Shown here: in pieces, positions 1-6,492 of the stretch | How the letters are laid out: each line of letters starts with the position of its first letter | Position numbering within the stretch: position 1 is the stretch's first letter | Origin: Thermoprotei archaeon | GTDB taxonomy: Archaea > Thermoproteota > Thermoprotei > Thermofilales > B15-G2 | DNA length: 11,034 nucleotides | Assembly (NCBI GenBank): GCA_003649445.1 | Contig: QMRV01000061.1 | Span: forward strand, 1-11,034 | Direction: 5' to 3' | Notes under the pieces: generated by a model | What the model was told of the DNA's origin: nothing | The model's input: the letters and a program-made list of their open reading frames with translations, nothing else | Database searches by the model: none | Made by a program: the position numbers and the translations under genes

Positions 1-2952
1 ACCGTGGAGGAATGCCTCCAGCCCCTCATATCGCGCCTGCTTAAACCCTAGATCTATGTCACGAGCTGTCTCAAGTAGAATTACAGCCAGTGATGCAGCT
101 TCAGCAACGTCATCACTACTCCACGTGGAGAGCCTCCTCCTGATGCTATCAGCCCTCACAGATGGAGCTCCCGTCTCATTGAGCGAGAGGTACGCGAGGT
201 ACAGGGCCCTGCCGGGCACGAGGGACGAGATCCTCGACCAGGTGACCCTAGCTCTCGCAGCGCTTAGAGCTTCGAACATCAGTGGGTAGTATGCCTTCCC
301 CCTCCTCCTACCTTCCTCCTCTTCGCTCTCGGCCTCGGTTGCGATGGACTCGCCTATCAAGCCCATCTCCCTTAGCCTATCTATATCATAGCCGAGCAAC
401 TTCGTGACTGTCTGCGCGAAGTCATAGCTTAACGGGAGAGGCTCATCCCTGTACCTGCCGGTCTCTAAATCAACCCTGGACAGGAACCACAGGGTTACAT
501 AAGACCTGGCGGCGGCGTCGCGCAGCATCGCCCTACGCACACACTCAACAACCCTATCTACGTCTGAGGGAGATAACTTCACGGGGCCAGCGTCCATCAG
601 TACCTTACGTATCAACGGCGAGATGAACAGCTCATCAACCTTTGTGGCAGCAGCATCGAACAAGTCGTCAAACTTGACGAGCCCCGGGATCTCGAATCTA
701 GTCGCTACGGACAACGCACTGCCTAGCATCAGGGCCATCATATCAGCCGGGCTGACGCCAGCCTCCCTCGAGACCTTCCTAGCTTCCTCGACAACCTCTC
801 TGGCGACCTCTACGAACCTAGGGTGATTAAGGAGACTCCTCCTTACATCAGCCCCTACCTCAACTAGCCTCTTCCTATCGTACTTCCTAGCAACTATGAT
901 TAAGCTAGTCTCTTGCGCTATCACGTTGACCTGCCTCTTGTATCTAGTCTTCATCTCTGTCTGAAGAGGCCACACCTTAGAAACAACGTAGCCAGCATCG
1001 TACAGCGATTCCCCAACAGTCCTCCAAGCTACATCCGTTGGATGAGTAAACCACAGCACCAAGACACCATCATCCTTAAGCACCTTGTAGGTCTCTCTAA
1101 CGAATTCCTTGAAGAACCTCCTGAACCTACCGCTAGAATCTCTCTTATCATATGTAACAACCTCTCTCTCGCGAGGCACTTTAGAGCTAGTCCAGCTCCA
1201 CCCAGGTAATTTAAGCCCTGGTTTGAACAGCAATTCTAATACTGGCGCTAGGCTCCTCCTAAGGATCACCCAGAAAAATTCACTCCTATCGCTGTAGATA
1301 ACCTGCTCAAAGTAAGGGGGATCAACGTTAACGACATCGACTGTGCTCACATCAAGGATTTCTGAGAGTCTAGTAGCGTCGCCGAGGCAAACTGTAACCC
1401 TATCGCCGAGGTTGACATTCCTAAACTCATCACACAGGAACTTCAATACGGGGAGTATGCCCCCTGCAGTCTTCGTAAGTTTGCCACCTCCTGCGATGTG
1501 TGGCTCAAGAGCCCACTCGAGACTCCGCTCGGGAAGCGTAACAACCATTTCACAATACTCCTGTCTAAAGTCGAGAGTGCTCTCACCTCTCAGGGTATGC
1601 GCTATGCCTGTCTTGAAGCCTGTTCCTTGCCAATGAGTTGCTATCGTGTTGTAGTCAACCATTTTGTCTATCGCGAATGCTAGGTAGAGAGCTACTGCTG
1701 CGCCAAACTCACCGTCCTTAGAAGCTTGCTGTTCAGCTATCTCGGCTACGAGCTTCGAGAGCTTTGCTATTGCTAGAAGTTGCCTTGGGTTGAAGAGCAT
1801 GTACCAGTGTGTGAGGCTTTTATTCCTGGCCGTGCTGACCCACTTGTTCTCTGCTGGTATCTCGTCTATTGGAATGTAGTCCTGTAGTTCGAGGATCTCA
1901 TTACTCAGATCTCTGAATGCTTGTATGAACCTCCCTCTCTCATCTTCATCATCCCATATGGCTACGAAGGTGTTGCCAACCTGTTTAACCAGGGGTATGT
2001 GTAGCTCTAAGAGCTTATCCTCCATTTCTGGAGTGACCTGTTCTAACTCCTCTACAACGCTCTTCATCAGCCTAGCGTGTTCCTGGAACCATCTATCGAA
2101 GGCTGTCTGCCCAGCCTTAGCCCTACCCCTAAGCTGGAACCACTTGCCACAGTAAGGACACTTAATGTTATTACCCCTCTTCTCGAAGGGCTTGCCGGAC
2201 TTGGTGTCAGTCGTCTCTATGGTAAAGATTTTCTTCTCCTTATCGAATTCTATCCGCAAATATCTGCTCTTAAACCTTGAGGCCTTCGTTATCTCTGGAG
2301 CGACACCCTGTACGGGTATTAAGCCTCTGCAGAATGGGCATCTCACACCGCGTGCAAAGATGTAATTCTCAGCATTCTCACCATAGTATTTACTAAGCTC
2401 CTCCCTAGCCTTAGCGATGAACCATTTAGCAGCCTTAAGAGTCTCTTCAAATAATCCAGCACCGGCATACTTAGCTGGGAACTCCACCGTAGCCTTCAGG
2501 ATGAGATAAGCCACGGGATTATATTCGATGGCAATGGTTCTGAAACCAAGCCTAATGGATTCGAGGGGGATGCTACCACCGCCAGCCATTGGATCGAGCA
2601 CTACGATATCGGCTAGTTGTCTGCCCATACCCTCTCTTACAGCTTTCTCTACTACCCCTAGCTTCGGGCTTAAAGCGTAGAGCGTCTCATCAGGGGACTT
2701 GCCTCTGGCTAATAAGTCCAGTGAGGACGCCGAGAAGAGGGCGTTAATATCCGTGCTAGAGGGTAGCACTGAGGCTAGCGTCAGCACCCTAGCCCCACTT
2801 GCAGGCCTCCTCGCAGCCCACCAGTGTAGGTTGGATATCCTTGGTACTAGTGGTGCAGTACGAAATCGCGTCCTGACCAGCGTCTTCTCCCTGACATTAG
2901 CCATATTTATTTCAGCAATCGGTAAGTATTTCTCAATAATTCGCTCGCTCAT
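1..2952 (-). CDS. DUF1156/COG1743-type adenine-specific DNA methylase with zinc ribbon (C-terminus beyond window)
   Basis: This frame is open for 984 codons from ATG 2952 to the left edge, so the C-terminus is missing. The N-terminus has the HWWAARRP motif (residues 43-50) typical of DUF1156. SAM-binding motif I is DPMAGGGS (120-127), followed by EYNP (143-146). Catalytic motif IV is DPPY (544-547), so the order is motif I before IV, as in N6-adenine methylases. Between them, CPFC (205-208) and CPYC (265-268) form a zinc ribbon. An AGGTGAG site lies 5 nt before the ATG, which also overlaps the upstream stop (ATGA), so translation is probably coupled. The family likely methylates adenine in DNA as part of defence or modification clusters, often beside a DUF499 ATPase, which would lie off the left edge. 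Family assignment is firm; biological role is inferred. Confidence 0.93.
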   Translation of the reverse strand, partial: MSERIIEKYLPIAEINMANVREKTLVRTRFRTAPLVPRISNLHWWAARRPASGARVLTLASVLPSSTDINALFSASSLDLLARGKSPDETLYALSPKLGVVEKAVREGMGRQLADIVVLDPMAGGGSIPLESIRLGFRTIAIEYNPVAYLILKATVEFPAKYAGAGLFEETLKAAKWFIAKAREELSKYYGENAENYIFARGVRCPFCRGLIPVQGVAPEITKASRFKSRYLRIEFDKEKKIFTIETTDTKSGKPFEKRGNNIKCPYCGKWFQLRGRAKAGQTAFDRWFQEHARLMKSVVEELEQVTPEMEDKLLELHIPLVKQVGNTFVAIWDDEDERGRFIQAFRDLSNEILELQDYIPIDEIPAENKWVSTARNKSLTHWYMLFNPRQLLAIAKLSKLVAEIAEQQASKDGEFGAAVALYLAFAIDKMVDYNTIATHWQGTGFKTGIAHTLRGESTLDFRQEYCEMVVTLPERSLEWALEPHIAGGGKLTKTAGGILPVLKFLCDEFRNVNLGDRVTVCLGDATRLSEILDVSTVDVVNVDPPYFEQVIYSDRSEFFWVILRRSLAPVLELLFKPGLKLPGWSWTSSKVPREREVVTYDKRDSSGRFRRFFKEFVRETYKVLKDDGVLVLWFTHPTDVAWRTVGESLYDAGYVVSKVWPLQTEMKTRYKRQVNVIAQETSLIIVARKYDRKRLVEVGADVRRSLLNHPRFVEVAREVVEEARKVSREAGVSPADMMALMLGSALSVATRFEIPGLVKFDDLFDAAATKVDELFISPLIRKVLMDAGPVKLSPSDVDRVVECVRRAMLRDAAARSYVTLWFLSRVDLETGRYRDEPLPLSYDFAQTVTKLLGYDIDRLREMGLIGESIATEAESEEEEGRRRGKAYYPLMFEALSAARARVTWSRISSLVPGRALYLAYLSLNETGAPSVRADSIRRRLSTWSSDDVAEAASLAVILLETARDIDLGFKQARYEGLEAFLHG

Positions 2953-3404
2953 AAAATCTCACCTGTTAGCCACTTTTTTAACGCCTGGGCTTTCGGCCCC
3001 ATTCCCTTAAAGCTGGCTATTACTTTCCGCGTGTAGGCCGTCAGGTCTGGTAGCAGCTCTTGGTAATGCTTATTCAGTGCTATGAATATCTCCTCATATC
3101 TCCTCTCCCTAACGAGCTCCAATATACGGCTTTTTAACAGCTCAACCCTTTCAGGATCCTTCCTTATTGGTGGGAGGCTCCTCCAGCTCTCTCCCACTGG
3201 CGGCTTGTATGGTAGCTTCGTCTCGGGAGTTACAACGTCCAGATCCTCTGTGATTATGATTACGTCTATATCCTTCTCCCTCAGCTTATTCACATGCCTT
3301 CTCACTATCCTATAGAATAGACCGTCATAGCGTTCTATAGCGGGTAATGGCTCAGGGCTTGGGTTGCGCCTATAGGATGGGCCGAGGATTAGCAGCCTAG
3401 CCAT
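2949..3404 (-). CDS. DUF6884-like protein, defence-operon partner of the DUF1156 methylase
   Basis: A 151-aa soluble protein. The N-terminal strand MARLLILGPS is followed by PLPAIERYDG and then a helix, and further on by a VIIITEDLDVV strand and LPYKPP. This matches what I know of archaeal DUF6884-like proteins, which carry a (C)S..KR..P..LPAIERYDG signature and a Y.P turn. A later IALNKHYQELL segment also fits. The usual N-terminal cysteine appears replaced (GPS). The function is not established for the family; association with DNA-modification genes is suggestive. I chose ATG 3404 because AGGTGAG sits 4 nt upstream. A GTG at 3413 would add three residues and overlap the AbrB stop (GTGA). 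The 3' end overlaps the methylase start by 4 nt. Family call is from memory of the signature and is moderate. Confidence 0.8.
   Translation of the reverse strand: MARLLILGPSYRRNPSPEPLPAIERYDGLFYRIVRRHVNKLREKDIDVIIITEDLDVVTPETKLPYKPPVGESWRSLPPIRKDPERVELLKSRILELVRERRYEEIFIALNKHYQELLPDLTAYTRKVIASFKGMGPKAQALKKWLTGEIL
2958..2964 (-). promoter_or_regulatory. Ribosome binding site of the DUF1156 methylase
   Basis: Read on the minus strand this is AGGTGAG, 5 nt before ATG 2952. It is complementary to the archaeal 16S 3' end and fixes the start. It lies inside the end of the upstream gene. Confidence 0.75.
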
Positions 3405-3408
3405 TTTT

Positions 3409-3415
3409 CTCACCT
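3409..3415 (-). promoter_or_regulatory. Ribosome binding site of the DUF6884-like gene
   Basis: AGGTGAG on the minus strand, 4 nt before ATG 3404. It overlaps the AbrB stop codon and favours ATG 3404 over the overlapping GTG 3413. Confidence 0.7.
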
Positions 3416-3571
3416 GCTTGCAGCCTTCCTGACATAGATCTTGCCGTCATTGAACACCCACTCTACCTCGTCCCCCTCCTTAACCTCGAGGAACTTCCTA
3501 ACGCTCTCAGGGATGGTCGTCCTATAGTACCTACCTACCTTGGTCTTGCTTAGGATGACCTCTTTTGGCAT
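3410..3571 (-). CDS. SpoVT/AbrB-fold DNA-binding protein, 53 aa
   Basis: A short gene of 53 residues from ATG 3571. The pattern of a variable N-terminal strand, then YYRTTIPESVRKFLEVKEGD, then VEWVFNDGKIYVRKA is the classic AbrB/MazE swapped-hairpin fold: an R.TIP.S(V)R..L....GD..EW core followed by a basic terminal strand. Such proteins bind DNA as dimers and act as regulators or antitoxins. It is the first gene of the minus-strand operon, and its stop abuts the DUF6884-like start. It therefore probably autoregulates the operon and may also act on the divergent HEPN operon through the control region at 3572-3742. No toxin of the PIN/MazF type is adjacent, which argues for a regulator rather than a classical antitoxin. 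Confidence 0.88.
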   Translation of the reverse strand: MPKEVILSKTKVGRYYRTTIPESVRKFLEVKEGDEVEWVFNDGKIYVRKAASR

Positions 3572-3622
3572 TTCAACTAAACACCTCACTATAGTTATCG
3601 CTAAAGATAGATATTACAGTAA

Positions 3623-3640
3623 CGCTATATGAGTCTCATA
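3623..3640 (-). promoter_or_regulatory. Candidate promoter/operator of the methylase operon
   Basis: A perfect dyad TATGAG-T-CTCATA (3628-3640) overlaps a TATA-like CATATAGC on the minus strand (3623-3630). A TATA box here would place transcription start near 3600, giving the AbrB gene a leader of about 30 nt that contains GAGGTG. The dyad could be an operator for the AbrB-like protein. This is inference from position and symmetry. Confidence 0.4.
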
Positions 3641-3697
3641 GTAAAAGCTATTTTACATTCTCCGAGCCAAAGCGATTAATTTCACAACATCCGTTAA

Positions 3698-3706
3698 GTT
3701 TATATG
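3698..3706 (+). promoter_or_regulatory. TATA box of the 231-aa/HEPN operon
   Basis: GTTTATATG is a good archaeal TATA box. Transcription would start near 3728-3732, about 12 nt before ATG 3743, giving a short leader. It overlaps a second copy of TATATGAGT (3701-3709), the half-site also present at 3626-3634. Confidence 0.6.
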
Positions 3707-3742
3707 AGTGTGAAAGAAATAGTCCTATAGGGGTATGGGGTT

Positions 3743-4438
3743 ATGGGTATCAAGGATAGAAGGAAGAGGACTCATGGCTGGCCTACGCGCTTGCCCCCCC
3801 TCTCAGAGGTGGTGGATAGATACGCGGAGTCTGCGTTAGTCTCTGCTATCAGGCTGAGGAGGTACTGGATTGCGCAGGGAGATAGTCCTGAGAGAGCTAC
3901 TGAGAAGGCGGTGAGGCAGGCTGTGGGGATGATGGCTTCCTCAGGCGTCCCTATCTCTAGGCTCATAGAGCTCTTTCAGGAGATGAAGAATGCGGCAGAT
4001 GCTTTCATCGAGATGCTAGAGAGAGTTCGAGAGGAGCTTAGGTTAAATGCAGAGATAGAATACCTCGTCGAGCTAGTAGGCAAGGAGCCTTGTAGCACAG
4101 AGGATTACAGTAAAAGGCGACGTAGCCTGACGTTGAGGCTGAAGGAGATACTGGAGGAGTTTGGCTGTGGGGAAGTATACAATACTTTAATGACCAGAAG
4201 GGGTTTTACACCCTCAGACCGGCTCCTAAGATACTCCTCGAGGGCCTTCAAGAGGGTCTTGAGTGGCATCATAGCTGCTGTCAAAAGCTATCGAAGCCTT
4301 AACCCGATTGAGGAGTACCAGCTCAAGAAGAAGATACTGCTTGCCGTAGCGGAGGCAAAATACGACTCCGAGGGGGCCAGAAGGCTGGAGGAGGAGGCCC
4401 TTAGGTACGCAGAGCAGGTATCATCTCTTATGAGGTGA
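3743..4438 (+). CDS. Unrecognised all-helical protein, 231 aa, upstream partner of HEPN gene
   Basis: I do not recognise this family. The protein is soluble, has no signal peptide or membrane segment, and is strongly helical and charged. Its N-terminus is basic (MGIKDRRKRTHGWP). Long amphipathic helices follow, for example at roughly residues 80-110 (LFQEMKNAADAFIEMLERVREEL) and the C-terminal third, which is rich in K, E and A. ATG 3743 lies about 40 nt downstream of a good TATA box. The next gene starts 6 nt after its stop, and that gene's ribosome site (AGGTGAG) spans this stop codon, so the two are surely co-transcribed. The pairing with a HEPN-like protein suggests a structural partner or antitoxin, but nothing in the sequence proves it. 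No MNT nucleotidyltransferase motif is visible. Confidence 0.82.
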   Translation: MGIKDRRKRTHGWPTRLPPLSEVVDRYAESALVSAIRLRRYWIAQGDSPERATEKAVRQAVGMMASSGVPISRLIELFQEMKNAADAFIEMLERVREELRLNAEIEYLVELVGKEPCSTEDYSKRRRSLTLRLKEILEEFGCGEVYNTLMTRRGFTPSDRLLRYSSRAFKRVLSGIIAAVKSYRSLNPIEEYQLKKKILLAVAEAKYDSEGARRLEEEALRYAEQVSSLMR

Positions 4439-4439
4439 G
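4433..4439 (+). promoter_or_regulatory. Ribosome binding site of the HEPN-like gene
   Basis: AGGTGAG lies 5 nt before ATG 4445 and overlaps the stop of the 231-aa gene. It decides the start and implies coupled translation. Confidence 0.75.
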
Positions 4440-4444
4440 GGAAC

Positions 4445-5494
4445 ATGTATGTGATCGCAAGGCAGCACTCCTTGGAGGTCTTCACCTACGCTTTCAGGCA
4501 TTTTATCGAGGCGCTACACAGTCCAGAAGTGGAAGTGCAAGGCGGCCTGTTGAGGCTGAGTATGGTGCTGGCTCACGAGAGTGCGGAGCTAGCAGCCAAG
4601 GCTATTACTGGAAGAGATAAGGCTAGGTACGAGGAGCTTTTCGGCCACGCCTTCTCTCACGCGCTGGGCAGGCCCATCTACTCTGAGGGCAAGAAGACCT
4701 ACTTCCAGGAGGTATACGAGAGGGGAGGGCTCCGGGCCTGCAGAGACTATCGTGAGTGCCTAATGTACGCTTTGACGCAGAAGATGCTCGAACTCACCAG
4801 GCTGCGTAACAGCCTTTACCATCAGGGAGGGCATGTAGTGAGCTTGCAGATCGCATATGAGTTCCTCAGAGACACACTAGCCTACTTAGTAAGCCTCTAC
4901 GGCTACCAAACTACGCTAGAAGCGCTTAGCAAACTGCCACCTCCTCTCAGGGCTTGGTTCCTCCTCTCCCTCAAGTACTTTCAAAAGGTGGAGGGGTTCC
5001 TGCTAAGCGGGAAAGATTTGAGGAGAGCTTGGGAGGAGGCTACTAGGAGACTACGCGACGCAATACACGAGGCCCCTCTTAGGTTCATGGGGGGGCTTTT
5101 CGAGGGCGATAGCTATGCACTCGGCAAGGTCGATGATGTCCTTAGCGTACTTAAGCCTCTTAACCTCTGTGAAACGCTAGCAATACTTAAGGACAGGGTT
5201 CTAGCTACCAGGTGGTACACGGCATACGTTAGCCATGAGGAGGTTGAGCGGGGTATATTGCGTGTCTCGGAGTATGCCGAGAAGACTAGAGAGATAAGGG
5301 CTGCTATGGAGCGCTGGGATGGTATGTCCGCAATGGTGAACCTAGTGCACGAAGGCTATGAGTTACGCGGCGCAACAGATAGTGATACGGCGGAGCTAAG
5401 CAGGCTCCTGCGGGATGCCAATAAGTTCATAGTCAAGGTCTGCGTCGAGGGGCTACCCTTCAGGTACGTAATATCGACGCTATGTACATATTGA
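4445..5494 (+). CDS. HEPN-domain-like protein, putative RNase, 349 aa
   Basis: The N-terminal 150 residues fit a HEPN domain. A first helix carries LRLSMVLAHESAELAAKAI (about 36-54), resembling the E..LKA helix of these proteins. The conserved catalytic-type motif is R121-N122-S-L-Y-H126 (RNxxxH), preceded by KMLELTRL and followed by a long helix. In HEPN RNases the R and H of Rx4-6H cut RNA in toxin-antitoxin, abortive infection and CRISPR systems. Residues 160-349 are helical and unassigned, possibly a sensor or partner-binding region. There is no signal peptide or membrane segment. It is the second gene of a two-gene operon divergent from a DNA methylase operon, so a defence or toxin role is likely. 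The motif is seen directly; RNase activity is inferred. Alternatively it could be a non-catalytic HEPN scaffold. Confidence 0.85.
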   Translation: MYVIARQHSLEVFTYAFRHFIEALHSPEVEVQGGLLRLSMVLAHESAELAAKAITGRDKARYEELFGHAFSHALGRPIYSEGKKTYFQEVYERGGLRACRDYRECLMYALTQKMLELTRLRNSLYHQGGHVVSLQIAYEFLRDTLAYLVSLYGYQTTLEALSKLPPPLRAWFLLSLKYFQKVEGFLLSGKDLRRAWEEATRRLRDAIHEAPLRFMGGLFEGDSYALGKVDDVLSVLKPLNLCETLAILKDRVLATRWYTAYVSHEEVERGILRVSEYAEKTREIRAAMERWDGMSAMVNLVHEGYELRGATDSDTAELSRLLRDANKFIVKVCVEGLPFRYVISTLCTY

Positions 5495-5562
5495 TCCTTG
5501 CATAACTAGTAAAAGCTTCATAAGAGATTTCCTTGACAGGGCTTTCATAACTCGATATTTAG

Positions 5563-5836
5563 AGATTTAACTTAACAAAAGTAAAGCGATATTCTGTCTC
5601 TCTGAAACGCTTAGACGAGAGCGTTAAGAAGGTCGAGGAACAGATGGAGAAGATGGGACTAGAGAGCTTCAGAACGTACAAGCATAGTTGTTAAGCCAGT
5701 TGCTATTCCGAGAGTTAACGACGCCTCAGATGAGTCTCTCTTGCAGGGAGTGAAAGACTTGAAGCTTGAAAAGGAGAACAGCGATAGATATCTTTGTGTG
5801 TTTCTGAAGGATGATATAGCGAGTGTAAAACGGTAA
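5563..5836 (+). pseudogene. Broken small gene, possible ribbon-helix-helix remnant
   Basis: Two frames together read like one protein. The first (5563-5694) encodes VKRYSVSLKRLDESVKKVEE followed by QMEKMGL, which resembles the strand-helix start of a ribbon-helix-helix protein, but it has no start codon before ATG 5644. The second, one base shifted (5663-5836), continues as SIVVKPVAIPRVNDASDE and ends at DDIASVKR. A single-base change near 5665-5675 would join them. The 3' end coincides with a perfect copy of the GTGTAAAACGGT repeat. Reading this as a decayed gene is a judgement from codon-like composition; it could be two unrelated short open frames. Confidence 0.35.
5823..5834 (+). repeat. 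Dodecamer repeat copy A (GTGTAAAACGGT)
   Basis: A perfect copy of the 12-mer that recurs through 5823-6492. It is identical to copies E (6422) and F (6481), and lies at the end of the broken ORF. Confidence 0.75.
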
Positions 5837-5871
5837 AGGCTAAGAAGCATTATGCATGACAAATCTTAATC

Positions 5872-5880
5872 GTGTAAAAC
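5872..5880 (+). repeat. Dodecamer repeat copy B (GTGTAAAAC)
   Basis: Matches the first nine bases of the repeat. It lies 49 bp after copy A and 14 bp before the small ORF at 5895. Confidence 0.6.
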
Positions 5881-5894
5881 TTTCGCAAGGTAAA

Positions 5895-6026
5895 ATGAAC
5901 AGATTTCATCATGATTTCAGGCCTACCTCGTGTACTGCACTAGGAGGTATGTGCTGGGCTGAAATAGGAGATTATACTATGTGCCCAGATTTCTACAGGT
6001 ATACTATCGTAGAAGTAAAGAAGTAA
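5895..6026 (+). CDS. Possible small protein, 43 aa, cysteine-containing
   Basis: A 43-codon frame from ATG 5895 with AAGGT four bases upstream. The product starts MNRFHHDFRP and has three cysteines (positions 13, 20 and 30) plus a CWAEIGDY segment, ending EVKK. I do not recognise it. It lies between repeat copies B and C, so it may be a small plasmid or viral protein, or a chance frame in a decayed region. Length and lack of family evidence keep confidence low. Confidence 0.25.
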   Translation: MNRFHHDFRPTSCTALGGMCWAEIGDYTMCPDFYRYTIVEVKK

Positions 6027-6083
6027 TAACGGATCGGCATTTTCTATCGTGGGTTTGATGGTGCCTCCGATGATGTTTTGTGG

Positions 6084-6095
6084 GTGTAAAATGGT
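6084..6095 (+). repeat. Dodecamer repeat copy C (GTGTAAAATGGT)
   Basis: Differs from the perfect copies at one base (T for C at position 9), and is preceded by GG. Confidence 0.6.
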
Positions 6096-6303
6096 TTTAT
6101 TTATGTTTTTCGGTGGAAAGGTGTTTTCGGGTATTTAAGTTTTTGACGGGGGGTGTCTGGGATATTTATATTTTTCGCCTATTGACATGGAGGTGTCTTC
6201 GTTTTTTCATTCAGTCTGGCGTACGTGGTGGGGAAGGTGAGCCTATAGAAGCTCTGCATCGACGGGGAGGTGTTCACTAGTTTTGGGTAGGGAATATTAT
6301 GTT

Positions 6304-6315
6304 ATGGTTTTACAC
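6304..6315 (-). repeat. Dodecamer repeat copy D, inverted (GTGTAAAACCAT)
   Basis: On the minus strand the first nine bases match the repeat. It is the only inverted copy in the cluster. Confidence 0.55.
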
Positions 6316-6421
6316 CCCTCTTGTCGGTTTAGTTGTTTAACATTTTAATTGTTTGAGTGTTTGGGGGTTAAAGGGTTTAAGACTTTAATTTTTAGTTTGA
6401 CCCGGGGGCCTTCATCCAGTA

Positions 6422-6433
6422 GTGTAAAACGGT
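6422..6433 (+). repeat. Dodecamer repeat copy E (GTGTAAAACGGT)
   Basis: A perfect copy about 20 bp upstream of the TATA box of the zinc-ribbon gene. With copy F it brackets the core promoter. Confidence 0.75.
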
Positions 6434-6450
6434 ATAGGTAGTGGGGGAAA

Positions 6451-6459
6451 GTTTATATA
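6451..6459 (+). promoter_or_regulatory. TATA box of the zinc-ribbon gene
   Basis: GTTTATATA, preceded by GGGGGAAA as a possible BRE. The predicted transcription start, about 26 bp downstream, falls in repeat copy F and a few bases before GTG 6491, implying a nearly leaderless mRNA. Confidence 0.65.
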
Positions 6460-6480
6460 TTTGCGGTGCTGGTCTGCGGG

Positions 6481-6492
6481 GTGTAAAACGGT
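6481..6492 (+). repeat. Dodecamer repeat copy F (GTGTAAAACGGT)
   Basis: A perfect copy at the predicted transcription start, with its last two bases forming part of the proposed GTG start codon. Bound protein here would block initiation. Confidence 0.75.

Larger units (their letters stand above)
6027..6421 (+). other. Non-coding G/T-rich spacer upstream of the zinc-ribbon gene
   Basis: I see no convincing gene here. The plus strand is strikingly rich in G and T (runs such as GTTTGAGTGTTTGGGGG) and poor in C. It contains repeat copies C and D, several AT-rich TATA-like patches (near 6096, 6133 and 6162), and recurrent GGTGT words at 6085, 6120, 6152, 6192 and 6269. A GTG-started 66-codon frame at 6080-6280 is rich in Trp, Cys and Phe and looks fortuitous. 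The strand asymmetry would suit a replication origin, a leader or a non-coding RNA. Confidence 0.5.

Noticed and set aside
56..2365. Several plus-strand open frames of 61-98 codons
   Set aside because: All lie antisense to the methylase gene, whose frame is open throughout with clear catalytic motifs. Their S/L/P-rich composition is typical of shadow frames.
3410..3571. Classical AbrB-type toxin-antitoxin pair with the next gene
   Set aside because: The downstream gene has no PIN or MazF features; it fits a DUF6884-like protein in a methylase operon.
6080..6280. GTG-started 66-codon plus-strand frame
   Set aside because: Product is unusually rich in Trp, Cys and Phe, has no ribosome site, begins in a repeat copy, and lies in G/T-rich spacer. 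More likely non-coding.
5823..6492. CRISPR array
   Set aside because: Repeat unit is only 12 bp, spacing is irregular (49 to over 200 bp), one copy is inverted, and no cas gene is present.
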